A stretch of 64,000 nt of DNA from Nostoc carneum NIES-2107. GTDB taxonomy: Bacteria; Cyanobacteriota; Cyanobacteriia; Cyanobacteriales; Nostocaceae. Within the stretch, counting starts at the first letter, position 1. Each line of letters begins with the position of its first letter. Below are positions 35,083 to 45,444 of the stretch, one piece after another. The stretch lies in NCBI GenBank assembly GCA_002368155.1, contig AP018180.1:3536719-3600718 (forward strand), written 5' to 3'. Below the pieces are notes generated by a model. It worked only from the letters and a program-made list of their open reading frames with translations. It was not told the DNA's origin and did not search any database. The translations under genes were made by a program, and so were the position numbers.

Positions 35083-35772
35083 CTAAGAACATGTAGATTG
35101 CGGATTAGTTTGTTGTAAACGCTGGCAAAAATCACTAAATGTTACTCCTTTTGTAATTTCTGTTGTCATTTCTACTAATGGCGTTTTGCGATCACCCAAT
35201 CCCCCAGTAAAAGTTGCTTGTTTATTAGGTGCTTTTTTCAAGTCCCCGCCGTCGCTACTAAAACCATTTGCTCTGTAAACACGTATACCTAACTGGTAGC
35301 CCTGATCAGCGCTGGCGGTGGAAACTTTGTTATAGCGAAAGGCTTGAATCACAAAATTGTTGGCATTAGTGGTGGTACAGTCATTATCATCAACAGAGAC
35401 ACAGTATAAATTAGTTGCAGGGACAGTACAGGGACTACTTTTAGTACCACAGGTTAAACTCCCCGTGGCAGGAACAGGTTGACAAGCAATTACGGCTGTT
35501 GGGTCATTCTTGCTAGGACAATCTGCTGGGGGAGTAGAAATCTCAGGAGGAGCGGTAATTACTCCAGATCGGACACCATCGATGTAGCTTTTGGCAGCGT
35601 CAGTTGCAGACTCAATCCGCTTTGCTTGTACTCTGGTTGCTACAGATAAGATAATCACAGGCGCGATCGCTGCCATTAGAAGAGAAACAACTACCATAGC
35701 CACCAAAGACTCAATGATGGTAAACCCTGATTGATTAGAAGTAGATATTTGTTGCTGTTTGTAATGAATCAT
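35083..35772 (-). CDS. hpsB: Hormogonium polysaccharide secretion pseudopilin HpsB
   Basis: A 229-residue pseudopilin: short leader, cleavage site SGFTIIESLVAMVVVSLLMA, then a helix with TRVQAKRIESATDAAKSYID and a cysteine-rich globular domain with about eight cysteines, implying several disulfides. Resembles PilV/GspI-type minor pilins. It starts 25 bases after the hpsA stop codon, so the two are almost certainly co-transcribed. Confidence 0.87.
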   Translation of the reverse strand: MIHYKQQQISTSNQSGFTIIESLVAMVVVSLLMAAIAPVIILSVATRVQAKRIESATDAAKSYIDGVRSGVITAPPEISTPPADCPSKNDPTAVIACQPVPATGSLTCGTKSSPCTVPATNLYCVSVDDNDCTTTNANNFVIQAFRYNKVSTASADQGYQLGIRVYRANGFSSDGGDLKKAPNKQATFTGGLGDRKTPLVEMTTEITKGVTFSDFCQRLQQTNPQSTCS

Positions 35773-35797
35773 AATTCAGCAATTGAGGTAGGTTATA

Positions 35798-38700
35798 TCA
35801 AGGGCAGCTAGGACGTTGGTCTGAGCTAATGGCATACTTGAAATCATCGCCATACTTAGTAGAATCAGCTTCTTCGTAGCCACCAGTACTGTCATCTTGA
35901 GCAGCACATAACAAAGTTTTTACCCAAGTATCGTCTCTACCCACTTCCCTGTAAAACTCATTAGGAGGGTTAAGTGTTGGTGCTGTAAAGCGCTGAGAGA
36001 ACAAATCAGGTAACTGAGTTAGCAAGGCGACATCGTAACCCCAAGAACGGCTAGATGGTGTGTAGAAAGGAGCAGTACCTACGGTGTTACTGCCATTAGT
36101 ATCTTTATTCACAGTAGATGTATAACCTTGGGTGTATCCAAAATTTGTACTACCGCCGCTAGAAGAAGTAATCACTTGCCAAGGCGCTGTGGCATAAGAA
36201 CTACGCTTAAATTCAATAAAAGAGCCACTAGCTTCATGAGTTCTATAATTACCTGCACTTGTTTCCCAACGTTCTAAATAACGTACAAAGTTCTCTAAAC
36301 CACCACCAAATTCATTCGGACGGCTTGGGGTATCACCTTGGGCGAATACTAGATTTGTTTCTGTGTTTGTGGCATCTGGTAACCAATTAGTAGTAGATGC
36401 ATTTCTTACATCATTACCATTACCTGTTTCGAGAGGATAATTTGTAGTTGTTGTAGTTGTTGGATAGTGAATTTGTAATACTGGTACTAACAGAGGTTGT
36501 TCTGTTGCTCTATTTCCTTGGAGAGTACCAAAATCTGCTGTTACCGTATTTCCTTTGAGACTACTAACATTCAGAATCGACAGAGGATACTGGGGATTAT
36601 AACTGTCTTCTCCTGCATTATTAGTTCTAAACCATAGAGTATTGTTGCTTAGTCTGTCAGGTCTTTGAGCTGCACCTGTATCTGTTGTATCGTATTTATC
36701 GTAGTCAACAGTGTTAATAGTGAAGGTATTAGAGTAGGGTAAATACTTCACTGCACCACCAACAATTCCCAAAGGAATTGGTGTTTTGTCGTTGTCTAAT
36801 ACTAATTTATTATCTATCGGCGCTGATGGAACATTAGTTAAGGTGGTACCATCCTGCCTGGCAACGTTTGCAACTGGAAGATTAGTTGTATCGTATCTTA
36901 AGAATGCAACTCTTCTTGGGTAAAGTTGGATTAAAGGATCACTAGAATCGGTTGCTGGTCTTGCTGTAGTACCTGCCCATAGCTTAGTCTTATCGAATGA
37001 TGTAATAGCAACTAATTCATTTGCTTTAATTGCTTTATCAGCAGCACTAAATCCAGCTGTTCCATCGCCGTCATAACCAACGACCCAATCACTTGGTGTA
37101 CAAGCTGTTACCGTTAACTTGGGGCAAATTTCCATGACATACTCAGAAAATTCCACCCGACGCTGAATTGGGGTTACAAAGTTGTTGAAGTACGAACTAT
37201 CTGTGGGATTTGATGTATTAGCAGAGTATTGAGCATCTTCAAAGTTGTGGCTAGTGACAAAGTTGTTATCCCAAAAGCCATTTAATCTCGCTGCCACAGT
37301 TGCGGTAATGTTGCTTTCGATAATTTCATCATCAGTACTGCTAATTGTACCGTCACCATTGATATCAAACTGAAAATCTGATTCCTTTAGCTTATTTGGT
37401 TCTGTGGCGGATACTGCTGTCTCAATAGTGCCATTATTATTCAGGTCATAACCCACAGGATAATTACCATAATTATCTCTCAAGGCATAGTCGCCTTCAT
37501 TCCGATAGCCTTCTTGGAAATTACCAGACAAAATAGTAATCGCATCAGCCAGAACTGTTGCTGGTCGCCAAGTTTCACCTGTAGTGCAAGTAGTAAACTG
37601 ATCTTTACGGCACGCAAAGTTCGGATCTAGATCATCACGAGTATAAAAGTTATCCCATAAATGATCGGGGTCTGGATTTAAAGCCTGTTCAAATTCTTCT
37701 TTGGTGTGGACATTGAAATTACCTTTAATATACACAGGCAGGTTAGACACCAAAATTAAACCTTTCTCTTCTGCCTTATAAGTAGCGTTACGACTCAAGT
37801 TGCTGCCATTAGTTAGCATAATGCCGTTAGGTCGTCGCGTAGGATCTAACTTAAAGTCCTTGGAACTTGTATCTAAATCCGCACTAGTGGCTGTATTTGG
37901 GGTGCTAGTACTGCTTAAATCTGGTAGTGCATCATCACGAGTTGCATAAATAATGCCACTATTTGGAAATAAGAACTCTCCATCATTTTTAGCTTTTGTT
38001 CGTAGCAAATTCAGATCCAAAACAGTGGTACGAATTTCTAAAGGCTGACGCAGTTCCACATCTAAGTCATAGTTTGTTGAGCTTGTAACTTTATCTATTG
38101 CTTTAATCTGTCTAGCATCAAGAAAAGTCTTTTCATAAATAGCACCATGAGGAACTGCAGTATTTGCTGGCGCACCAATACTACCATCTAAGATTTTTAA
38201 GGCACACATTGCTGAATCAACTGCTGACTGCTGTGCAAGTGTAAGATTCCCTGCATTATTTAATGCATCTCTAAGAGGTTGATTTACCCAACGTCCATTG
38301 GGATATTTCAGGTCTTTTTGGTAGTTCAACTCTGGCATATAGTCGTCTTTTTCTAGGGAAGAAGCTGAGTAGACAATACCGTTAAGGGATTTGTTCTCTG
38401 CATTCCCATTAGTATCAATAGCGCCTATTCCTGTTAAACCTGTCAGATCATTCGGTGTAGCTGCAAAGTCTTCACTTCTGTTATGTGCTGTATTTTCGTT
38501 AGTAGGGTCGTAATAAGTGGCGACACAAGCTATTGGTGTTTGAAGGGTTGCTGGTTGAGTTGGATCGTATGCTGAATCTTGATAGTGATAAACCGCCGTA
38601 GCTCGCATTTGCAAGTAGGGAGTGTTGTCATCAGGTAAACCCTTTGCTGCAGTATCCACACCCATAGCCATCGTATCTGGCCAGACTATTTGTTGGGTAT

Positions 38701-40723
38701 TAGTAAAGGTGTGGCCAGCAGGATTGTAATTTTTAGGTAAGTAAATTCCTGCACCTGTTACCACTCGTAAGCCACCAACAACATCTAAAGGGCCTGTGGG
38801 TTCTTGAGTTGCTGCTTTTTCCCAAAATCCATCCCTGTCTGTAACCCCTAAGTCATCTAATAAACTAGCTTGGGTGAAGCGTTGACGAGTATTGGTGGTG
38901 TCATCCCATTGTTTATCAACAATATCTTGTCCTGTATTTGAACTAACAAATGCGGAATTTTTGTACCAATATTGAGGTAAGCCATTACCAACCAGAATGC
39001 GATCGCCAATCCTTAATTCTTCTTGTACACTTTGAGCTTTCAAAGTATTTGGATCGGTGGCTGCTAGCTGAATCTTATCTGCATTACCCTGTGTATGAAT
39101 TGCTATCCCAGCATAATTAGTTTCAGTTGTCCCGTCAGTAGGTTGCAATGGAAAAGCCCATTCATCTATCGGTCTGAGAGAGTTACCTGAGTTACCACCT
39201 GTCTCAAATGGGCTATTGGTTGAATAGTCAGTACCATTAGTTGTCAGTGCAACAGTACTACTACTATTTGCAGATACCTCTGTATAAGGAACACGCCTTG
39301 TCCGCTTTCTGAAGTAAATCCTTAACTGTTGCTCTTGTGCTTTGGATGCTGTGAGAGTTGCATCATTTGCCATAGCATTCTTAATTCCCTCTTTTACCTC
39401 ATCCGGAAGAGAAGAATTTGGAGGATTTGAGGCTGGATAAAGAGCAGTTGTGGCTTCTACTAAGCGGGCAATTCTTTGAGCATAAGCCTCATCGTTATAA
39501 GCTGCTGCACTTCCATAAACGTTCGTAGGTACAGTTTTATTTGTGTTGTTAATAGAAGCAGTTGTAACAGTATAAGGACGCTCATCTTTAAACAAATGTA
39601 TTTTTACGCCATTTTCCTTATAATCTGATGGTTGTGAATTTTCATTTACACGGCTATCAATCACATTACCAGCAACAATAATTTTGCTATTTTCCTGTGT
39701 GTAGTAGCATGAGTAGGGACTGCTGACTTGATAGAACAAAATACCATCGTCATACTTTTGCATTCTTGTCAGCAAATTGCCATTTGTAAATACACGTCCG
39801 TTCAGATATAAACCGGCTCCAGGTGTAATTTCTAAATCGTTCTCGTAGATTACTGCATTATTTGTTAGTGGAAGTCGCTCTCGGTCTTGCTGATATTCTA
39901 AAGATGTAAAGCCTTTGTTTCCTGTAAATGTCTCATATTTAGTATTATCTAAATCTGTTAAATTTGTGATAGGTACTGTAGTGGTATAAACAAAAAGGCT
40001 TCTTTTTAACTTACTACCGACTTTATACCAGCCTTGACTACCTACCAAGTCAGCGCTAGTCGCAACATTACTTTCACATTTACCTGCTGTAGCGCCTTCA
40101 TCCATTGGTTGCGCTCTTGCTTCTAGAGGACTTCTTGGTCTATTACTAGTAGGTGTCCGAAAATAAATTCCGTAGAGAGTAAAGCTATCAAACTTACCAT
40201 CATTATCTGTATCAACAGGATATTTCCAGGCTGATTTTAGAGTCTCTTCATCTTCTTGAATACCTGTTGTATCATTAAAGTCTTTCACTAACTTTAATTG
40301 TGTCTCATCACCAAAAGTATATTCAGCAATATTGCTCTCAATAACTTGTCGCAATGAGAAGTCGGAGGGAGTTGAGCGTGGTAATCTTGGGTCTTGAAAG
40401 AGTTTATCTAATTTTGATTTTGCGCGATCTAGCGCTGGTGCAGCAGATCTGAGAACAATTTCATTGACTCGAACATTACTAGCATTTTTAGATCTTTCAA
40501 ATGAGCGGAATAAAATTGCAGTCGTCAGTAGGACAACTACTAACGCTACCATTGCCACCGTTGGTAATACAAAACCAGCATTGACAGATCCGCGTTTTCT
40601 CCTGGTAGTAAAAATAGCCCGAAGCAACCAAATAATTTGCTTTTTGGTTTTAGATAAACACTTGCGGGTAAAATTTTTAAGGAGTTTTGTTATTGCCTTA
40701 ACTATCTGGCGTTTTCGACTCAT
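35798..40723 (-). CDS. hpsA: Hormogonium polysaccharide biosynthesis protein HpsA
   Basis: A very large 1641-residue surface-associated protein. A basic N-terminus (residues 1-45) precedes one transmembrane helix (about 49-72, NAGFVLPTVAMVALVVVLL), resembling a PilX-type pilin-like start, and then a long Asn/Thr/Asp-rich extracellular part. EF-hand-like loops occur (for example DTDNDGKFDS and DINGDGTISSTDD), suggesting calcium binding. Cysteines are few. In Nostoc punctiforme HpsA is needed for hormogonium polysaccharide secretion and motility. It is the first gene of the locus, with about 700 bases of upstream space for regulation. Confidence 0.9.
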   Translation of the reverse strand: MSRKRQIVKAITKLLKNFTRKCLSKTKKQIIWLLRAIFTTRRKRGSVNAGFVLPTVAMVALVVVLLTTAILFRSFERSKNASNVRVNEIVLRSAAPALDRAKSKLDKLFQDPRLPRSTPSDFSLRQVIESNIAEYTFGDETQLKLVKDFNDTTGIQEDEETLKSAWKYPVDTDNDGKFDSFTLYGIYFRTPTSNRPRSPLEARAQPMDEGATAGKCESNVATSADLVGSQGWYKVGSKLKRSLFVYTTTVPITNLTDLDNTKYETFTGNKGFTSLEYQQDRERLPLTNNAVIYENDLEITPGAGLYLNGRVFTNGNLLTRMQKYDDGILFYQVSSPYSCYYTQENSKIIVAGNVIDSRVNENSQPSDYKENGVKIHLFKDERPYTVTTASINNTNKTVPTNVYGSAAAYNDEAYAQRIARLVEATTALYPASNPPNSSLPDEVKEGIKNAMANDATLTASKAQEQQLRIYFRKRTRRVPYTEVSANSSSTVALTTNGTDYSTNSPFETGGNSGNSLRPIDEWAFPLQPTDGTTETNYAGIAIHTQGNADKIQLAATDPNTLKAQSVQEELRIGDRILVGNGLPQYWYKNSAFVSSNTGQDIVDKQWDDTTNTRQRFTQASLLDDLGVTDRDGFWEKAATQEPTGPLDVVGGLRVVTGAGIYLPKNYNPAGHTFTNTQQIVWPDTMAMGVDTAAKGLPDDNTPYLQMRATAVYHYQDSAYDPTQPATLQTPIACVATYYDPTNENTAHNRSEDFAATPNDLTGLTGIGAIDTNGNAENKSLNGIVYSASSLEKDDYMPELNYQKDLKYPNGRWVNQPLRDALNNAGNLTLAQQSAVDSAMCALKILDGSIGAPANTAVPHGAIYEKTFLDARQIKAIDKVTSSTNYDLDVELRQPLEIRTTVLDLNLLRTKAKNDGEFLFPNSGIIYATRDDALPDLSSTSTPNTATSADLDTSSKDFKLDPTRRPNGIMLTNGSNLSRNATYKAEEKGLILVSNLPVYIKGNFNVHTKEEFEQALNPDPDHLWDNFYTRDDLDPNFACRKDQFTTCTTGETWRPATVLADAITILSGNFQEGYRNEGDYALRDNYGNYPVGYDLNNNGTIETAVSATEPNKLKESDFQFDINGDGTISSTDDEIIESNITATVAARLNGFWDNNFVTSHNFEDAQYSANTSNPTDSSYFNNFVTPIQRRVEFSEYVMEICPKLTVTACTPSDWVVGYDGDGTAGFSAADKAIKANELVAITSFDKTKLWAGTTARPATDSSDPLIQLYPRRVAFLRYDTTNLPVANVARQDGTTLTNVPSAPIDNKLVLDNDKTPIPLGIVGGAVKYLPYSNTFTINTVDYDKYDTTDTGAAQRPDRLSNNTLWFRTNNAGEDSYNPQYPLSILNVSSLKGNTVTADFGTLQGNRATEQPLLVPVLQIHYPTTTTTTNYPLETGNGNDVRNASTTNWLPDATNTETNLVFAQGDTPSRPNEFGGGLENFVRYLERWETSAGNYRTHEASGSFIEFKRSSYATAPWQVITSSSGGSTNFGYTQGYTSTVNKDTNGSNTVGTAPFYTPSSRSWGYDVALLTQLPDLFSQRFTAPTLNPPNEFYREVGRDDTWVKTLLCAAQDDSTGGYEEADSTKYGDDFKYAISSDQRPSCP

Positions 40724-41420
40724 AACTGCTTTCCTGCCCAGTGATTTTACGGTGGTATTAAATTTTTAGCTATTGCTAACTAGATTTTGATAAGTTATGT
40801 TGAGAAAAATAGAAATTTTATTTATGTAGTTAGTCACCATATTTTTGCCAATACAAAATACAGTGGCGCTGCCATAAATATGATCAATTTGGATTGATTT
40901 GATTTTTATATCATGGGTAAAGTTTGCTTTATTAATCGGAAAATACGGATTTTTCCAAAATTATTTAATTCAGTTCAGTTTATAGAAAGTAAAGCTGTAA
41001 CTTCACATTAACTTTGTAAAAATCTAGTCATCTGCAAGCAACTTCATGAAGATAGTGTTAGGAGAGTAAGCTTATATTACCCACCTAATAACGGAAAAAT
41101 ATCAGTCAGGCGCTAAAAATATTAAGCAATTAAAAACCTCCCCAATTTGGGGAGGTAGTAGAGCCAGTATTCTCAGAATTAGCTATAACCTTGGCATTAA
41201 CCTTGAACACCAATCTTTTTTTCAGAAGCTGATACCATTTCGCTTTTTGATTAAGACTTGGCGTTGCTGAATGCAAGCTACAAAACAAAAGTCATTTTTG
41301 GCATTTAATCCACTAGTGTGGATGTTGTTAGTTTAGCCCCAGACTTATAGCCTGCAAGCGATAAGACTTGAGTGTATCAGGCAGCTTTGAGGATATTTAG
41401 CCTATTTCAAAAAATTGATG
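40724..41420. promoter_or_regulatory. Upstream region of hpsA
   Basis: About 700 bases with no gene between the hpsA start and the rpmB stop. It should hold the hpsA promoter; developmental sigma factors are expected in hormogonia but I cannot point to boxes. The rpmB terminator lies at 41131-41156. Confidence 0.45.
41131..41156 (-). terminator. Rho-independent terminator downstream of rpmB
   Basis: On the minus strand a perfect 9-bp stem ACCTCCCCA/TGGGGAGGT with a 3-base loop is followed by TTTTTAATT. It lies about 265 bases after the rpmB stop. Confidence 0.75.
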
Positions 41421-41657
41421 TTAGTAATGATTCAAGTTAATCCCAGCTTCTTTGGCCATTGCTTCCAAGCCCTTGATTTCTAAGGTTTTGATTGCTTTGG
41501 TGGACAGCTTCAGTTTCACCCAACGATTTCCACTAGGCCACCAAACACGCTTGGTTTGCAAATTTGCTTGCTGAAGGCGCTTGGTACGGCGATGAGAGTG
41601 AGAAATCGCAAAGGCGTTGTTTGCCTTCTTTCCAGTTAATTCACAGCGACGAGACAT
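41421..41657 (-). CDS. rpmB: 50S ribosomal protein L28
   Basis: A 78-residue basic protein with the L28 signature: [20 protein letters not shown] at the start, then [18 protein letters not shown]. It binds 23S rRNA on the large subunit. The frame is open five codons upstream, but the family begins at MSRRC, so 41657 is used. It follows htpG on the same strand, separated by a hairpin. Confidence 0.96.
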   Translation of the reverse strand: MSRRCELTGKKANNAFAISHSHRRTKRLQQANLQTKRVWWPSGNRWVKLKLSTKAIKTLEIKGLEAMAKEAGINLNHY

Positions 41658-41741
41658 GGCAACTATCTCCAAACTACATATTTCAAGACAACCTTTCTAT
41701 TGTATGAGCTTTGGCGTAAAGAATGGGTAACACCCCAAATT

Positions 41742-41771
41742 TAGGATGCGTTACTTTCCTAGCGCATCCTA
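41742..41771. repeat. GGATGCG inverted repeat
   Basis: TAGGATGCG ... CGCATCCTA, a 9-bp stem with a 12-base loop, between the htpG stop and the rpmB start. The same GGATGCGTTA unit appears at 44193-44226. It may end htpG transcription but lacks a clear T-run. Confidence 0.55.
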
Positions 41772-41787
41772 CAGGAATTGTGATGAT

Positions 41788-43770
41788 TTAATGATTTACT
41801 TGTTCTGTTAGCTTGGTTAACACCTCATTTGAGCGCTCAACAAAGGATTTCATTCCTTCACCGTCAAAGCCTTTCTGAGACATTAACGCTAAATCGTAGA
41901 CATGTTGGCAAATCATGTTCACCAATTGCGCTGTTGGGGATAAACCATCACCTTGGATAATACTACCTTGACTGAGATTAGCCAGATTTTGAATTAAGGG
42001 ATGAGCAGTATTAACTAGTAAAATATGGTCTTCAGGAAACTCTGTAGTTTGCTGCTGCATCATGGCGTTCATTTCTCGCAGACGACGGAGAATTTCTGGT
42101 AGTAGTACCATTGCAGGTGGAGTTCCTTGCGGGTTATCCGATTTTAATGCTTCAGTGCGGATATTGACTTTGGGTTTGTTGAGGGCTTTTTCAAATAATT
42201 CTTTGATCACTTCACTCTTGGTTTTGTTGGTTGTGGGGTCTACAATTTCCCCAGATTTATCATCCAACAGGGTGTTATCTAAGTCTGAGTCTACCCGTGT
42301 GAATTTTACATCGTTATATTCCCGTTCCAGGAAGTTGATGAAGTGGGTATCAATGAAGGAGTCCATAAATAGGACTTCCAAGCCCTGATTTTTATGTAAT
42401 TCTACGTAGGTAGCTTGTGATGCTTCATCAGTGCAGTAGAAAACTTTGTTTTCGTGGCGTTCTTTGTTGCGTTCTAAGTATTCCTTGAGAGTGGTGTAGG
42501 GAGTGCTAGTTGCTGAACCCTCAGTGCTGGGTGCATTTGGGGTAACATCTTGCCAAACATCTCCTTCTTGGGACTGGACTTCAACTGCGGGAGTTGACGC
42601 AGGTTTGTCGGCAATTTTAGCAGTGCTGCGGAAGATAATAATATCTTCCACTTGTTTTTTGAATTTATCATCATTGAGCACACCAAACTTCACAAAAGTG
42701 CCGAGGTCTTTCCATGCACTGATATATTGTTCGCGGCTATCGCGGTAAAGTTCTTTTAAGCGATCGCCTACTTTCTTAGCAATGTAGTCACCGATTTTGC
42801 GAACAGTGCGATCGCCTTGCAGGGCACTACGTGATACGTTTAAAGGAATGTCAGTACTATCAATTACACCCCGCATGGGCATGAGAAATTGGGGAATAAT
42901 TTCTTCGCAGTTGTCGCTGACAAAAACTTGATTGCAAAATAGCTTGATTTGTCCCTTAGTTACATCCACATCAGGTCTCATTTTGGGGAAATACAGAATT
43001 CCGTTGATAATAAACGGATAGTCTGTATTTAGATGTACCCACAGCAGAGGTTCTTCTTGAAAAGGATAGAGATAGCGGTAAAACTCTAAATAATCTTCCT
43101 TGCTGAGATTATTGGGAGATTCTCGCCAAGGTGCTTTTTGCTGATTTAAAACTTCACCTTCCAGTTTGATTGGCACTGGCATGAAGTCGCAATATGTCTT
43201 AACAAGAGTTTTAATGCGTGCTGATTCTAAATATTCTTCTTCTTCAGGTTGCAGAGTCAGGGTGATGGTAGTACCGCGAGTTGTCCGGGATGATTCTTCT
43301 AAAGTAAACTCTGGTGAACCATCACAAGACCAATGTACTGCTTGCGCGTCTTGGTAGGAGAGGGTATCAATTTCGACTTTTTGCGCCACCATAAAGGAAG
43401 AATAAAAGCCAAGACCGAAATGACCGATAATTGGTTGGTCTGATTTGCCTTGATACTTGTGAATAAATTCTTCAGCACTAGAGAAAGCAACTTGGTTGAT
43501 GTATTTCTTGACTTCCTCTGCGGTCATTCCGATACCGTTATCGGAGATAGAGATGGTCTTGTTATTTTTATCTATGGCTATTTCAATTTCTGGTTCGCCA
43601 ATCTCCCCAGTATATTCTCCCGCACGGGATACCATCTTTAGTTTTTGAATAGCATCTACAGCGTTAGATACTAATTCCCGCAAGAAGATTTGGTGGTCTG
43701 AGTAGAGAGACTTCTTAATAATGGGGAAAATATTCTCAGTATGAATACTGATAGTGCCTTGTTCTATCAT
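41788..43770 (-). CDS. htpG: Molecular chaperone HtpG (Hsp90)
   Basis: A 660-residue Hsp90. The N-terminal ATPase shows FLRELVSNAVDAIQKLK, DNGIGMT and GHFGLGFYSSFMVA of the GHKL fold. The middle domain includes DIPLNVSRSALQGDR, and the C-terminal dimerisation domain is complete. An Ala/Ser/Thr-rich insert lies at about residues 400-425, common in cyanobacterial HtpG. It helps fold clients under heat and oxidative stress. Confidence 0.97.
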   Translation of the reverse strand: MIEQGTISIHTENIFPIIKKSLYSDHQIFLRELVSNAVDAIQKLKMVSRAGEYTGEIGEPEIEIAIDKNNKTISISDNGIGMTAEEVKKYINQVAFSSAEEFIHKYQGKSDQPIIGHFGLGFYSSFMVAQKVEIDTLSYQDAQAVHWSCDGSPEFTLEESSRTTRGTTITLTLQPEEEEYLESARIKTLVKTYCDFMPVPIKLEGEVLNQQKAPWRESPNNLSKEDYLEFYRYLYPFQEEPLLWVHLNTDYPFIINGILYFPKMRPDVDVTKGQIKLFCNQVFVSDNCEEIIPQFLMPMRGVIDSTDIPLNVSRSALQGDRTVRKIGDYIAKKVGDRLKELYRDSREQYISAWKDLGTFVKFGVLNDDKFKKQVEDIIIFRSTAKIADKPASTPAVEVQSQEGDVWQDVTPNAPSTEGSATSTPYTTLKEYLERNKERHENKVFYCTDEASQATYVELHKNQGLEVLFMDSFIDTHFINFLEREYNDVKFTRVDSDLDNTLLDDKSGEIVDPTTNKTKSEVIKELFEKALNKPKVNIRTEALKSDNPQGTPPAMVLLPEILRRLREMNAMMQQQTTEFPEDHILLVNTAHPLIQNLANLSQGSIIQGDGLSPTAQLVNMICQHVYDLALMSQKGFDGEGMKSFVERSNEVLTKLTEQVNH

Positions 43771-44342
43771 AACCTAATTTTAGATAAAAGTCGCTTGTTG
43801 AGGATTCTAAGGGTATAGTTTAGTGCGATCGCACTAGTTGAGAGGATTGTTTACCCCCATTCCGAAATGCGGATTTCCCTACTTCTTTTATCTGGTTACA
43901 CAACTTAAACAATATAAAAAAATCGTCTTTAGTGTCCGCTTCAAACAAACTATGCTTGCTATTTCTTATCCAGCACCTGTGTAACTTTCTATAGCAGGCT
44001 AGGCGTACAGAAATTTCTCAAATATTTCATAGATATGACAGACTTGTAAAAAAGTTAACATTTATTGCTAAACTCAACTTACTAGCGATTGTAAATTTTT
44101 AACTCAAATAATAGGTCACCAACTTTAATTATGCTGCTAGCATTATCTGTATCAATGAGATGATATGGTACCCATATTTGATTTTGAATTTCACGTAGGA
44201 TGCGTTAGCGATAGCGTAACGCATCAATGTTCTTTTCGTGCGTTACTGCTTACGCCTAACGCACGCTACATGAATGAGATTTTTTCATAAATCAAATCGA
44301 ATTCCTACATAACCTATTTTATAATTTTTGATATTCTGATTT
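43771..44342. other. Gap between htpG and the second sugar cluster
   Basis: 572 bases with no gene. It includes the htpG promoter and, at 44193-44271, two linked inverted repeats (GGATGCGTTA...TAACGCATC and GTGCGTTACT...AACGCACGC), a typical cyanobacterial palindromic repeat block. Confidence 0.5.
44193..44271. repeat. Palindromic GGATGCGTTA / GTGCGTTA repeat block
   Basis: Two adjacent imperfect palindromes built on GCGTTA/TAACGC. Related to the hairpin at 41742-41771. Confidence 0.6.
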
Positions 44343-45416
44343 TTATTCTAAAAAAAGAAGTAGCTCTTCAGTATATTTTTTTATATTAAATGAGCGTTCA
44401 AATAATTGAATACAGTTACATGAATATTCCTGATAACTATTTTGGATTTTATGTATTGCTGGAATTAACTCATCAATATCTTCTATAGCCACTCCTATTT
44501 TATTTTCTTCTACATATTGCTGCAAATTAGTTTTAGTTTTTACAATTACTGGCTTGCCACATCTAATAAACTCTACAAGTTGTCCTGATGCTTTTGATAT
44601 GTAGTAATGGTTTACATCTGCTATAGCATAACCAATAAAACCAATATCACATAACTGAATTATTTCAGATAATTTATCTGGAGATACTCTAGAAGAGTTA
44701 ATATGCGGAGAATTTTCTAAACTTTTAAGTAATATTTCTATATCTGGAGTTAAAAAACCTTGAATAAATAAATTAAATTTCTCTAAATTCTGCTGATGAC
44801 ATATTATTAATTCATTGCTAAATCGCCAATTGGCAATAGTACCACTTTGCATAATCACAGGGAGTTGAGATTCACAACTGTATTTATTTTGCAATTTTAT
44901 TGGTGGTAATGATACTGGTAAAAAGAAAACACTATTGGGCATTCCATCGTAACTAATACTTTTTAATAATGCCTCTAATCTTTCTGAATCCTGAATTATT
45001 ATTTTCTGATTTTTATGCAGAGTCTTTCTGGTTATTAAAGCAATATTTTTTTGTACTAACTGCTGATTCTTTTTCTCATCATAACCAACAAAATCATGGC
45101 TCCACAAAATTGTTTTCTTTTGAAAAATTAAATAAGAAATATTATACAAAAAATTATCGATAGCTAATACAAATTTATAATTTTGATTTTTTTTTGTATA
45201 CAAAGCTATTAAGTCTTTTAAAATATTTATTACTGGCTTATAATTACCTTCTTTAAGTTTGTTATTAAATTGTTCTGTCCAAATCCCACGTTCATGTCCA
45301 TAAAAGTAATCAATGTCATAATCAACAGACAGTTCATTAATCAAATATCTGACATGAGGGTATAAATCATCATCATTAGGAAATGGGCTTACTAGTAATA
45401 TCTTTTTCTTGTTCAT
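44343..45416 (-). CDS. Glycosyltransferase-like protein, low-GC
   Basis: A 357-residue protein with a GT-B layout: an N-terminal KILLVSPFPNDDD-like motif and a C-terminal domain with GKPVIVKTKTNLQQYVEENKIGVAI and an EL-type loop (KASGQLVEFIRCGKPV), as in family 4 transferases. The sequence is strongly AT-rich and Lys/Asn/Ile-rich compared with its neighbours, as often seen in variable polysaccharide clusters acquired by transfer. It is the last gene of the minus-strand cluster that runs down from 50975. The donor sugar is unknown. Confidence 0.72.
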   Translation of the reverse strand: MNKKKILLVSPFPNDDDLYPHVRYLINELSVDYDIDYFYGHERGIWTEQFNNKLKEGNYKPVINILKDLIALYTKKNQNYKFVLAIDNFLYNISYLIFQKKTILWSHDFVGYDEKKNQQLVQKNIALITRKTLHKNQKIIIQDSERLEALLKSISYDGMPNSVFFLPVSLPPIKLQNKYSCESQLPVIMQSGTIANWRFSNELIICHQQNLEKFNLFIQGFLTPDIEILLKSLENSPHINSSRVSPDKLSEIIQLCDIGFIGYAIADVNHYYISKASGQLVEFIRCGKPVIVKTKTNLQQYVEENKIGVAIEDIDELIPAIHKIQNSYQEYSCNCIQLFERSFNIKKYTEELLLFLE

Positions 45417-45444
45417 GGGTTTTTAACTAATAATAAACATATTA

